Below are positions 12,501-19,949 of a stretch of DNA of 64,000 nt, piece after piece. The translations under genes and the position numbers were made by a program. The stretch lies in assembly GCF_027942865.1 (NCBI RefSeq), contig NC_134506.1, forward strand, positions 15,708,436-15,772,435, given 5' to 3'. This DNA comes from Odontesthes bonariensis. Taxonomy: Eukaryota > Chordata > Actinopteri > Atheriniformes > Atherinopsidae. Below the pieces are notes generated by a model. It was not told where the DNA came from. It saw only the letters and a program-made list of their open reading frames with translations, and did not search any database. How positions within the stretch are numbered: position 1 is the stretch's first letter; every line of letters starts with the position of its first letter.

Positions 12501-15500
12501 TTCAAGAACTGGCCAACCAAAGGATGCCTTCCGAGAGGCCCGTTGTTCGCCCCCTGGTGGAAAGCGGAAATGGCTGAAGCATAGACTTTCACCGTACTAA
12601 CCGCCTTGCCTTGATCCAGTTGGGACTGCAAGAAGCGTAACACATGAGGCACAGGGCAAGTTGCTGCTGGCTCAATATCCATACTACGGCACCAGTCAGA
12701 AAAAATTCTCCATCTGAGCGCATAACTGGCTCGAGTAGATGGGGCCCTGGCGTTGTTGAGTGTCTCCTGTACAGACTCACCTAAGCGATCAGCGACCGGC
12801 TCTGCAACGGCCAAACCCAAAGGCGCAGGGCGGCTGGGTTCGGATGCCAGACCTTCCCGTCTGCTTGTGACAGCAGATCTGCTCTGCTTGGCAACCGCCA
12901 TGGCTGACCCTGCAGTAACTGGAGCAGGTCCGAGAACCAGGGTCTCGCTGGCCAACGTGGGGCAACCAGCAGGACTGTGTGTTGGCCCTCCTTGATCCTC
13001 TGTAGAACCTGAGGGATGAGAGGGAGTGGAGGAAAAGCGTACAGTAAGCCTATTGGCCACTCTTTCGATAGAGCATCCAGGCCCAAACTGCCCCCCTGCC
13101 CCCAGAGGGAGTACCACTCCGGGCAGTGGGTCGTTTCTGCTGACGCAAACAGGTCCACTTGCGCAACCCTGTACCGCATCCAGATCTGGTTGACCACATC
13201 TGTGTGCAGTCTCCATTCTCCCGGGAGTGGACCAGTCCTGGAGAGCATGTCGGCCGCGCCGTTCTCCACGCCCGGGACGTGCACAGCCCTCAGTGACGCC
13301 AGTCGTGGCCATGCCCATGTTAGGAGCTCCTCCGCCACTTGGAGGCATTTCTGGGACTTTGTCCCCCCCTGGTGGTTGACGTGATACACCGCAGAGGTGT
13401 TGTCCGATCTCACCAGAACATGGCTGTGCTGCAATGTTGGCAGGAACCGCTGTAGCGCAAGGTGAATGGCCTTCAGTTCGAGAACATTGATATGTTCCGA
13501 CGTCCATGGAGGTTGCCAAATGCCCCACACTGAACGTCCTTCCCAGACAGCCCCCCAGCCCGTTAGGGATGCATCTGTCGAGATGACCTGTCTCCTGTGA
13601 GGATGACCCCCCAGGGGGACGCCACTGAGCAGGAACTCCCTGCTCCTCCAAGGACGCAGGGCTCGGATGCAAGCCCGAGAAACACGCAGCCTGACCTTCC
13701 TGTCGTCTCTCGGGTGGAGTCGGAACGCATTGAACCAGCATTGGAAGGGACGTGACCTCAGCAGGCCAAGAGGAACCACGACGGCTGCCGCAGCCATCAA
13801 GCCCAGCAACCTTTGGACTCTGTGGGCGGTAACTAGTCCGCCGAGCCGAAAGCACTTCAGGGCCTCTATTAGGCTGTCTACTCTCCGGCCAGTGAGAGAC
13901 GCTTTCATGTGGGCTGAATCTAGGAGGATACCCAGGAATTCTGCCTGTTGGCGGGGCCGCAAATTGGATTTCTTCCAATTTACCACGAAGCCCAGGAACT
14001 GGATGTGGGCCAGCAGTGTCTCCGTGTCGCGCACCACTTGCTCTTGAGAATGGGCGCAAACGAGCCAATCGTCTAAGTACGGTAGTATCTTCAAACCCTG
14101 TGCCTGGAGGGGGGCTAGTGCAGCGGACACCACACGACTGAAAACTCTTGGGGCCAGGGAGAGGCCGAAAGGAAGGACCTGAAACTGGAACGCCCTGCCT
14201 CGAAAGGCGAAACGGAGGTATGGCCTGTGTTCTGGGCAGATTGGGACATGAAAATATGCGTCCTTCAGGTCCAGAGACGTAAACCACTCCCCCTGCTGGA
14301 TTGATCGTATTACCACTGCGGTGTGAACCATTTTGAATGGCAGCACCTTGAGGTATTGATTTAGGGGCCTGAGGTCGAGGACAGGCCGATGACCGCCGTC
14401 CTTTTTGGGCACAATAAAATATTTGGAATAAAACCCAGCTCGCTGTGCGCTGGGTGGTACCTCCGAGATAGCCCCTTTTAAAAGTAGTTCTCGAACCTCG
14501 TTGTCGAGTACGGACTTTAAAATTGGGTCTCTTACAGCTGTTATTCTGACCCCTGAAAAAACTGGGGGCCGCCGTCGAAATTGTAGCCGGTACCCGTGGG
14601 CAACCATTGTCACGACCCAAGGGTCTGGCACAATCCCCTCCCAGGAGATCCGAGACAGCTGGGAAGGGCATCCGATGGGCAGCCCCTGACTGCTACGCCG
14701 GGCCACCGCCCCGGCCTGTGTTTCTGCCCCTGTTTGGTTTTGCTCCCCGCCTCCCCCTGAACTGGGGATGTGGGGCTGGCCCCTGGGTAACTGCCTGAAA
14801 GCGCTGGCCCTGAGCGATACTAGCCTGAGGAGGCCGGCCGGGCTGCCGTTGCCTGAACCTACCCCCTGCTGCTCTGTAGACGCCGGGAGCTGCTTTAACG
14901 CCTACCCGTTGGACAGCCTCCCTTGATGCTGCGGCACGTTCGGCACGGTCCAGCACCTCCTGGGATCCTGGATGAAAAACACACCCAGGTGCCACAGGGA
15001 GGTTAATCAGCTCTGCTTTAATAGCCTCTGGCAGACAGGTTTGCGCAAGCCACACCTGACGACGGCACAACACTGCCGAGGCCATCGAGTCTCCTACATC
15101 CCGTGTGAGCTGGGAGTGAGCAGATAGCGCAGCCTCCACCAGGGCCATGGCATCTCCGTCTGCCGGGTCTAGCGTCTTACGCAGAGCCGCCAGCGTCATA
15201 GCAAGGGCATTGCCCATACGGGCTGCTCGTGCCGAAGCGTTAAAAGACCTACTGACCAGGCGGTCTGTCTTTGCACACTCCTTACGCGGGCAACGTGGAT
15301 TAGGGGATGCCCGCGCAGGCCCAAGTGACGTCCAAGAGGCAACTGACGCCTCCACTGGTGGCATGTCTCCCAGCCCTGTTTCAGCAGGGTATACAGCCAT
15401 TGCCAACTGACGGCAGCCTGGGTTAAACTGGGGCCGCTGCAAGGTCTTACCCCAAGCGGTCCTCAGCATCTTGGTGTAGTCCTCCGCCACGGGAATAGAA

Positions 15501-18500
15501 GGTGGGGGGCTAGCGTGAGATACACCCTCCCAAACACCCCCATAAGGGGCTGGGTCTGGTGTGGGGGGCTGAAGGCCTAGAATTTTAGAGGCACACAATA
15601 CCCTTGACAGCAGATGGCTTACCGGTATCTCCCCCACGACTGTGGGCTCACCTCTAGAGCCAGTGTGTAGTTCACCACCACGGCTGCCTCCACCTGTGGC
15701 GTCAGAGGTCTGTGACGCGTGGAGGGACAGCACGTCTGTATCGGCCCAGTCCTCCTCCTCACCATGGCTCTCAGGCCTGCGTAAGGGGGGACCCTCCTGG
15801 CCCGGCGGTAGGGATGGCGGTAGGGATGGCGGGCCTTGATGGCCTTCTAGCCTGTCCATCCTCCTTGATAGCCCCTGAAGAGCTGAGAGGATATGGGCTA
15901 ACCCCGCACTGCCGCCCTCTGCTGCCTCAGCTGGAACAGGGCGCTTCGCAGCTCTGGAGGCCCCTTCCTGGTCAGACCTATGGGGGGACTCACGCTGCCG
16001 GTCCCTTGAGCATTTGCGCGTACGCTTATGCCCATGTTTTCGGGCCGACCGATGGGGTGAGCGTCGCCCTTCCGCCCTGCCTTCATGCATGTGACCAGAC
16101 ACCAGGTTGGCACGGCGAAGTCGTTCCCCCCTAAGCAGGTCAACTGCTGCACTGCAGGGGTTGTCCACGTCCTCCAACACGTGGGCGGCCCCAAGGCAAG
16201 TAGGGCACTCCCTGTGCCCGTCTGCGGTGCTCATCGCAACCATGCAGACTCTGCAGTGGTGCGAGGCCATTATGGCGAGTTGCAGGAAAAAAGCTGGTGG
16301 CCGGCAACAGCGCGCGAACGCACCTAACCGGCACACACTCAACCCAACGGCTGCGAACAGCGGCTATAGGGTGCTGTTTGATAAACCACTTAATTAATTA
16401 ATTTATTTATTTATGTCACCACTGAAACAGTAAACAATAATCAGTAAGCACCAATCTGTACTTACCTGAACAACACTCATTTATTTATAACAATAATCCT
16501 TACCTTATCTGGCTACTTACCTGAAAAATTCCAGTGGCCAAAGTAACACACAGAACAAACAAATATGCAGGTGCAGAACTGAGTGTTTTTTTTGTTTTTT
16601 TTTAAACAACAAAAAATGCCCAAATGCACTTGCTTACCCGCGACAGTGCACGCATTCACCTACTGGCTTACTACAACCAGTTACAACAGCGGTAGAGTAA
16701 TGTGAAACTTAAACAACACACTACCTTAGAAAACAATATGCTACCGGCAATACAAAATATATGCAAGTGTAGCGCTAGGGTGGCCCGTACGTATGCAAAC
16801 GCGTTAAGAAGGCTCACTTAGTGGTAACCAACAGCACTTAATAATCTTCCTCTGGCGGCCCGCACCAGTGCGCGAACGCACCTAGCAGGCGCACACTAAC
16901 CCCACGGCTGCGAACAGCGGTATAGGGCACGCAACGTATAACAAACAATAAATAACAAAACAAGTGAAGCGCTACGGTGATCTGCAACAGAGCGCGAACG
17001 CAATTAAAGCAGGCTCACGGCAACGTGATATTAGCTTAACTGCACAGTCCAATTCACAGGGACACAAGGCACCTGTTACCCTCGGGTAGTGAATTCTGTG
17101 ACTGTGTAGCCTTTGCAAAAAATATCTGCTTCTTACCTGGTCCGGTTTTGAGGCGATCAAGGTGAGAGACTGAACCGGGAGCAATCCCTGCTATTTGTTA
17201 ACGCAGGTCGTTCTGCTTCCGGAGGTCACGGGCGTGACGTTTTTGACATATGGTTTCGGTGATAGGCAGAACGAAGGTGATCATTCCTTTTTTAAGACCG
17301 TAGTGACGGTCAGAGTGAGGTCGAAACAGATCGTAGGTGCTCTTGGTGTACACGCAGCATTAGGCTACTTAATTAAACACGACACCCCTTCCGCCACTGC
17401 GGTCAAGTGAGCAGACGTTCGTCTTTTCCTGATTTAAAGTGCGCCCGTATTACAGAATTTATGGCAAATGCAGGACGTCCATGATACGGAGCGTGCAAAT
17501 ATTTTACTCAACTGTAAAATCCTTTTGATCCATAATTTCTGACAAAGGTTGATACACTTGAACTCAGGAACATCCTGACTGTTCACTCACTCAGTATCAA
17601 GCTCATTCACTGTCATTTTGGAGAAATTCAGACTCAAAGTTCATTATTTTGAAGTGAAAAAGGCATTATTTGCAATATTTACTTTACTGCAAAATCCTTT
17701 TCATCCACAATTTCTGACATAGGTTGATACACTTGAACTCAGGAACATCCTGACTGTTCACTCACTCAGTATCAAGCACATTCACTGTATCATTTTGGAG
17801 AAATTCAGCCTCAAAGTTCATTATTTTGAAGTGAAAAAGGCATTATTTGCAATATTTACTTTACTGCAAAATCCTTTTCATCCATAATTTCTGACATAGG
17901 TTGATACACTTGAACTCAGGAACATCCTGACTGTTCACTCACTCAGTATCAAGCACATTCACTGTATTTTTTGGAGAAATTCAGCCTCAAAGTTCATTAT
18001 TTTGAAGTGAAAAAGGCATTAATTGCACTATTTACTCTATTGTAAAATCCTTTTCATCCATAATTTCTGACAAAGGCGTGTACACTTGAACTCAGGACCA
18101 TCCTGACTGTTCACTCACTCTGTATCAAGCATATTCACTGTATCATTTTAGAGAAATTCAACCTGAATTCAACACTTTAAATCAGGGAAAGACGAACGTC
18201 TGCTCACTTGACCGCAGTCTTCCGCCGTATGGGGATTTTATAGCTTCTTAAAGGAAACAAAGGAAACGTGTGGCATTTATCCAGGTGCTGTGAAACGCTC
18301 AGCCTTTCTGGGCTGTTATTTTTATGCTCAGTCGTGTTATCAGTCATATAGGGAATTAGGTTTATGAGAGGTTCCTTGCACCAGTTATTCTTTCTGTAAG
18401 CATTGCGCAACTTTTCACCTATTTTGTTGCCCATCTCAACTTTCCTGAAATGTGTTTCTAGCACCAAATTAAAAATGAACATACAAATGATCCTTTGCAA

Positions 18501-19436
18501 CATCTGAAAGGTGCTCTCTGGGCTGGACAACTAGAAACTGCTCCAGTGTTCACATGCTCAAGCCACACGCACAAAGTGACTAAAACCGCAGAGTAGAGAT
18601 ATACTCAGTTTAAAGCACGTTCACACACACAGACGTGGCGTTACGCTTCAGCTTTTCCACAAATAACCGAGGCTTCTAAACATGTTTTTGTCTTCGACTT
18701 TGCCAATAGGCTAAGTATTTTCTTAATCAACTACAAAGCTTCTTTAGATGTAATCAGACAGCAACAGGTTGATATCAATAACTGCGCAGCGAAGAATTAT
18801 CAATCAATTCTGAAGCTCTCAGTTCTTTTTTTCTTGGTAACTACCCTGAACAGAAAGTATTACTAATAGTATTCTGCAGATCAAAACGTTGTGAAATATG
18901 TATTTGAACACAAAGCTTGTACATATGGCCAAGGGCAATTTCATTGTAAAATAGGTTACATTTGGATAATTTCCTTGCCATGCGCCATACCCCAAGTTTC
19001 TCCGTGCTTAATGTTTTTTTTTTTGTTTGTTTCTTTCTTTTTTTACATCAAAAGCAGTAGCCTACCTGTCTACTGAAAGAGCTGTGAGTGTGAACACAGA
19101 TACCCCAACCGAGGTGAGTTGAATGAAAGGGATGATTTTACAGCCCACTCTGCCGAACAGCCACTCCTCTGACAGGTAACGGCTGGCATCCACTGGAGCG
19201 CAGGTCAGCAGCAACAAAACATCCCCGAGCGCAAGACTCGACATGAACAGATTCGGCACATTGCGGACTGATTTGGCAGAGCAAAACGTTTTGATGAGAG
19301 TGATGTTGCCAATTAGCCCCAACACACCGATAGCCCCGTAAACAGTAGCAATGGCCACGCCGGCGTACCACATCGTCCGTGCAGAGCTGTGGAGAGCAAT
19401 GACGCTGCGCGACGCGTTGTGGTACAGATGCTCCAT
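3577..19436 (-). CDS. grpr: Gastrin-releasing peptide receptor (class A GPCR), 4 coding exons
   Basis: Minus-strand coding exons: 19066-19436, 6622-6973, 6039-6152, 3577-3858. Joined they give 372 codons plus stop, close to human GRPR (384 aa). The product is the plasma-membrane receptor for bombesin-like peptides, coupling to Gq. Visible hallmarks: TM1 with [12 protein letters not shown]2 block [20 protein letters not shown], the TM3 end SVDRYRAIV (DRY motif; mammals have SADRY), CWLPSH in TM6, NPFALY (NPxxY) in TM7, a CCCC palmitoylation cluster after it, and a tail ending in [12 protein letters not shown] residues. N-glycosylation sites are NAS near the N-terminus and NIT/NES in extracellular loop 2. 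[17 protein letters not shown] and the SMASF and VEGN blocks match GRPR better than NMBR or BRS3. Intron positions fit the family (after DR of DRY and after RRQ). Intron 2 has a GC donor. The start is uncertain: ATG at 19436 has a good Kozak context (GAGATGG), but the in-frame residues just upstream also resemble the mammalian N-terminus. Confidence 0.96.
3859..6038 (-). other. grpr intron 3
   Basis: 2180-bp intron with normal GTAGAC donor and CTGACAG acceptor (minus strand). It is AT-rich with no coding signal. A perfect 13-bp inverted repeat with an 8-nt loop is at 3924-3936 / 3945-3957, about 65 bp from exon 4. Confidence 0.7.
6413..6478. repeat. (GGAT)n microsatellite in grpr intron 2
   Basis: About sixteen TGGA/GGAT units with two interruptions. 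It sits inside the 469-bp second intron of grpr, between the GC donor and the acceptor. Confidence 0.95.
6619..6624 (-). promoter_or_regulatory. grpr: Non-canonical GC splice donor of grpr intron 2
   Basis: On the minus strand exon 2 ends CGACAG and the intron begins GCCAGT. The acceptor of exon 3 (CCAACAG at 6159-6153) is normal. The reading frame (RRQ then VESRKR) and the 352-bp exon length need the junction exactly here; the nearby GT four bases further on would break the frame. So this is a GC-AG intron, or a T-to-C change or error at donor position +2. Confidence 0.8.
7655..7880 (-). mobile_element. LINE (L2/CR1-type) 3' fragment, minus orientation
   Basis: Reading the minus strand gives the very common teleost consensus GGCTCCAGC..., TGACAGCTG, CAGGGTACACCCTGGAC, CCTGTGATG, then CGTGGGTT and CATGCAAACTCAACAC-like words in order. 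It is a degraded copy of the repeat at 8930-9165. No coding part remains. It lies in grpr intron 1. Confidence 0.65.
8155..8480 (+). repeat. Common teleost interspersed repeat fragment
   Basis: Begins with a 20-bp word (GGTTAATGGACTACATTTAT) present twice in tandem, followed by GCTTTTCTAGTCTTGATGAC and CACTCATAGTGCTGTTACAC. I recognise the word order as a widespread fish interspersed repeat, but cannot name the family. It lies in grpr intron 1. Confidence 0.5.
8930..9165 (+). mobile_element. LINE (L2/CR1-type) 3' fragment
   Basis: Ordered words GGGCTGGAGCCTATCCCAGC, GGGCGAGAGGCGGGGTAC, CCCTGGACAGGTCGCCAGTC, CATCACAGGGCC, AAGCCGGAGTACCCGGAGAG and AACCCACGCATACACAGGG, preceded by ATCC units. 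This is one of the commonest repeats in fish genomes. It is a 3' non-coding fragment with no reverse transcriptase. Related copies are at 7655 (inverted), 38433 and 52272. Confidence 0.7.
10496..11245. mobile_element. hAT-type MITE
   Basis: 750-bp element starting TAGTGATG and ending CATCACTA, flanked by an 8-bp target duplication with one mismatch (CCGTGGAT at 10488-10495, CCCTGGAT at 11246-11253). The subterminal regions are dense in GAGCCGGCTC-type words on both sides, the sort of repeated motif that hAT transposases bind. The interior is AT-rich and has no transposase. It is nested in the Harbinger-like element. Confidence 0.85.
11495..11640. repeat. DIRS left inverted terminal repeat
   Basis: Reverse complement of 17166-17311 with a single mismatch (GGAAGA here, GGAAGC there). 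Weaker similarity continues inward past a 2-nt indel (ACCTTGA then CGCCTCA on both sides). Confidence 0.93.
11747..12901 (-). CDS. DIRS tyrosine recombinase (integrase)
   Basis: 384 codons from an ATG at 12901 in near-ideal Kozak context (GCCATGGC), overlapping the RT frame by 121 nt. It integrates the circular cDNA of DIRS elements by site-specific recombination. Landmarks are the N-terminal SAM-like domain ([10 protein letters not shown]), the first catalytic Arg in [13 protein letters not shown], the HSTR box (His and second Arg) and the terminal nucleophile Tyr in FTRFYRV. The same frame stays open for another 590 codons upstream, to an ATG at 14671 just after the gag stop, so a longer product is possible. 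I consider that upstream part mainly the shadow of the RT frame. Confidence 0.88.
   Translation of the reverse strand: MAVAKQSRSAVTSRREGLASEPSRPAPLGLAVAEPVADRLGESVQETLNNARAPSTRASYALRWRIFSDWCRSMDIEPAATCPVPHVLRFLQSQLDQGKAVSTVKVYASAISAFHQGANNGPLGRHPLVGQFLKGARRLRPVRTLRAPGWDLPMVLTSLTEAPYEPISDSDPRSLSLKTAFLLALCSARRVGELCALSVSDDCLRWREGGTGVSLWPNPAFLPKVINRQSINHVLEVDQFQPASASQAEQEKLLTLCPVRSLRAYLALTQPLRRAHSQLFVCYGAAKRGLPLSKQRLSHWLVEVISHAYKARGMQAPPGMRAHSTRSMATSWAALRGVPADDICAAASWSTPCTFTRFYRVDVTRPASVGDAALMSVTERGFNN
12781..14706 (-). CDS. DIRS reverse transcriptase-RNase H-methyltransferase-like polyprotein
   Basis: 641 codons, in the +1 frame relative to gag and overlapping its end by 14 nt. The first possible start is GTG at 14706; the first ATG is at 14607, so expression may need frameshifting or reinitiation. 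The RT core is plain: [46 protein letters not shown] and the catalytic YLDD (about residues 95-240). RNase H follows at about residues 370-480 ([28 protein letters not shown]). The C-terminal third ([24 protein letters not shown]) matches the region that DIRS elements share with phage-type adenine methyltransferases. No stop or frameshift interrupts the domains. Confidence 0.92.
   Translation of the reverse strand: MARRSSQGLPIGCPSQLSRISWEGIVPDPWVVTMVAHGYRLQFRRRPPVFSGVRITAVRDPILKSVLDNEVRELLLKGAISEVPPSAQRAGFYSKYFIVPKKDGGHRPVLDLRPLNQYLKVLPFKMVHTAVVIRSIQQGEWFTSLDLKDAYFHVPICPEHRPYLRFAFRGRAFQFQVLPFGLSLAPRVFSRVVSAALAPLQAQGLKILPYLDDWLVCAHSQEQVVRDTETLLAHIQFLGFVVNWKKSNLRPRQQAEFLGILLDSAHMKASLTGRRVDSLIEALKCFRLGGLVTAHRVQRLLGLMAAAAVVVPLGLLRSRPFQCWFNAFRLHPRDDRKVRLRVSRACIRALRPWRSREFLLSGVPLGGHPHRRQVISTDASLTGWGAVWEGRSVWGIWQPPWTSEHINVLELKAIHLALQRFLPTLQHSHVLVRSDNTSAVYHVNHQGGTKSQKCLQVAEELLTWAWPRLASLRAVHVPGVENGAADMLSRTGPLPGEWRLHTDVVNQIWMRYRVAQVDLFASAETTHCPEWYSLWGQGGSLGLDALSKEWPIGLLYAFPPLPLIPQVLQRIKEGQHTVLLVAPRWPARPWFSDLLQLLQGQPWRLPSRADLLSQADGKVWHPNPAALRLWVWPLQSRSLIA
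14693..16270 (-). CDS. DIRS gag-like protein
   Basis: 525 codons from an ATG at 16270 in strong context (ATAATGG). An upstream non-ATG extension of the frame exists but is not needed. Near the N-terminus is a zinc-finger-like cluster, CRVC about 12 residues before CPTC, with following His residues, as in fish DIRS gag proteins. A basic, Ser/Arg-rich middle ([13 protein letters not shown]) follows, and the C-terminus is Gly/Arg/Gln-rich ([11 protein letters not shown]), fitting nucleic-acid binding. The role would be coating the RNA during replication. The stop is TAG followed by CAG TCA, a leaky-stop context that puts the next open frame in phase. The assignment rests on position and composition as well as the Cys cluster. 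Confidence 0.8.
   Translation of the reverse strand: MASHHCRVCMVAMSTADGHRECPTCLGAAHVLEDVDNPCSAAVDLLRGERLRRANLVSGHMHEGRAEGRRSPHRSARKHGHKRTRKCSRDRQRESPHRSDQEGASRAAKRPVPAEAAEGGSAGLAHILSALQGLSRRMDRLEGHQGPPSLPPSLPPGQEGPPLRRPESHGEEEDWADTDVLSLHASQTSDATGGGSRGGELHTGSRGEPTVVGEIPVSHLLSRVLCASKILGLQPPTPDPAPYGGVWEGVSHASPPPSIPVAEDYTKMLRTAWGKTLQRPQFNPGCRQLAMAVYPAETGLGDMPPVEASVASWTSLGPARASPNPRCPRKECAKTDRLVSRSFNASARAARMGNALAMTLAALRKTLDPADGDAMALVEAALSAHSQLTRDVGDSMASAVLCRRQVWLAQTCLPEAIKAELINLPVAPGCVFHPGSQEVLDRAERAAASREAVQRVGVKAAPGVYRAAGGRFRQRQPGRPPQASIAQGQRFQAVTQGPAPHPQFRGRRGAKPNRGRNTGRGGGPA
16311..17040 (-). repeat. Diverged repeats in DIRS leader
   Basis: The region upstream of gag holds several copies of a block starting GCGCGAACGCA, followed by ACCTA, a CACACT word and GGCTGCGAACAGCGG, at about 16312, 16870 and 16991, with a weaker copy near 16640. 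They are spaced irregularly. Their function is unknown; they lie between the right ITR and the gag start. Confidence 0.7.
17166..17311. repeat. DIRS right inverted terminal repeat
   Basis: Partner of 11495-11640. It lies upstream of gag with respect to transcription, so it should carry the promoter end of the element. The outermost word is GACCGTCACTACGGTC, itself a near-palindrome. Confidence 0.93.
17396..18218. mobile_element. MITE with 8-bp TSD and internal tandem repeats
   Basis: 823 bp, flanked by a perfect 8-bp duplication CTTCCGCC (17388-17395 and 18219-18226). The ends are inverted repeats of about 45 bp starting ACTGCGGTCAAGTGAGCAGA. The interior consists of about four copies of a 177-bp unit. 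An 8-bp target fits hAT or P-like transposons, but the terminal bases are not the usual hAT ones, so the superfamily is open. There is no transposase. It lies in grpr intron 1. Confidence 0.9.
17498..18175. repeat. 177-bp tandem repeat, about 4 copies
   Basis: Copies begin near 17498, 17674, 17851 and 18027. Shared words include AAAATCCTTTTCATCCA, TTGATACACTTGAACTCAGG and GTTCACTCACTCAGTATCAA. Copies 2 and 3 are closest to each other, which suggests recent amplification in the middle. Confidence 0.92.
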
Positions 19437-19601
19437 CTCTCCCACAGTCAAATCATCCAGCAGGTCAAGACAGTTGCTATTTTTGAAAATAATCAGACTG
19501 TTCAGGTGGGCCCTATCAGAAATATCAGAAAAAAAGTCATAATAACTGGTAAAAGTTCGCTGTCCAACTTTAGAGGTGTACTTTTCTGCCACCAAGTGCA
19601 C
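19437..19601 (-). other. grpr: Open frame upstream of the chosen grpr start
   Basis: The grpr frame stays open for 55 codons above the ATG at 19436, up to a TGA, without another ATG. The residues directly upstream ([13 protein letters not shown]) look like the mammalian GRPR N-terminus. A possible acceptor (TTTTCAAAAATAG, then C AAC TGT) lies just before them. Either this is 5' UTR or a small upstream exon supplies the true start. Confidence 0.45.
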
Positions 19602-19949
19602 TCATTCTATTTTTAGACGGACAACAGCAATGTGATTTCACTACTGCTTAAAACCTGACTTTGCTATCGGCTGAGGATTAAAATGACAAGACAGACAGCA
19701 CAGTATGCAAATTAAAAGATGTGGCTGATATGTCTTGAACAAAAATAAAATTTCAAAGACATCTTATAGTTAATACATCTAAAACAAAAATGTTCCCACT
19801 CATGCGAGGTGACAGAGATAGGCTACTGTCTAAAGGAAAGATATATACGAAATTGCTACAGTATTTCTAATCCAATGTGAGATGATTAAGTCTTGGAGTT
19901 CAACTATCTTCCTATGAAATTCAACACTTGTATCAGATCAGCTTATTAA

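Larger units (their letters stand above)
11495..17311 (-). mobile_element. DIRS-type tyrosine-recombinase retrotransposon, nearly intact
   Basis: Bounded by inverted terminal repeats of 146 bp (11495-11640 and 17166-17311) differing at one base. A partial third copy of the terminal sequence lies inside the left end (about 11684-11713), as expected for the internal complementary region of DIRS elements. On the minus strand, in order, come gag, RT-RNaseH-methyltransferase-like, and tyrosine recombinase frames, all open. The body is clearly GC-richer than its surroundings. The outer left border may extend to about 11450. No target duplication is expected for this class. It lies in intron 1 of grpr in the same orientation as grpr. 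Confidence 0.92.
10000..17359. mobile_element. Harbinger-like non-autonomous DNA transposon, split by nested insertions
   Basis: The ends are inverted repeats: TGCTGCGTGTACACCAAGAG at 10000 and its complement ending at 17359. Similarity runs about 28 bp with one indel. They are flanked by a 3-bp TTA duplication at 9997-9999 and 17360-17362, the TWA target type of PIF/Harbinger. Only about 740 bp belongs to this element (10000-10495, about 11254-11450, and about 17312-17359). The rest is an hAT MITE and a DIRS retrotransposon inserted into it. A near-perfect palindrome with 10-bp arms (GCGACCTACG) lies just inside the left end at 10019-10041. No transposase remains. Confidence 0.7.

Noticed and set aside
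13016-16397. Several plus-strand frames of 60-140 codons inside the DIRS element
   Set aside because: They are GC-driven shadows antisense to gag and RT with no domains.
17396-18218. Firm assignment of the 8-bp-TSD MITE to hAT
   Set aside because: The terminal bases (ACTGCGG) do not fit the usual hAT ends, so only the TSD class is claimed.
19437-19601. Start of grpr at the top of the open frame (19601)
   Set aside because: The first codon there is GTG directly after a TGA, not ATG. The first in-frame ATG with good context is at 19436.
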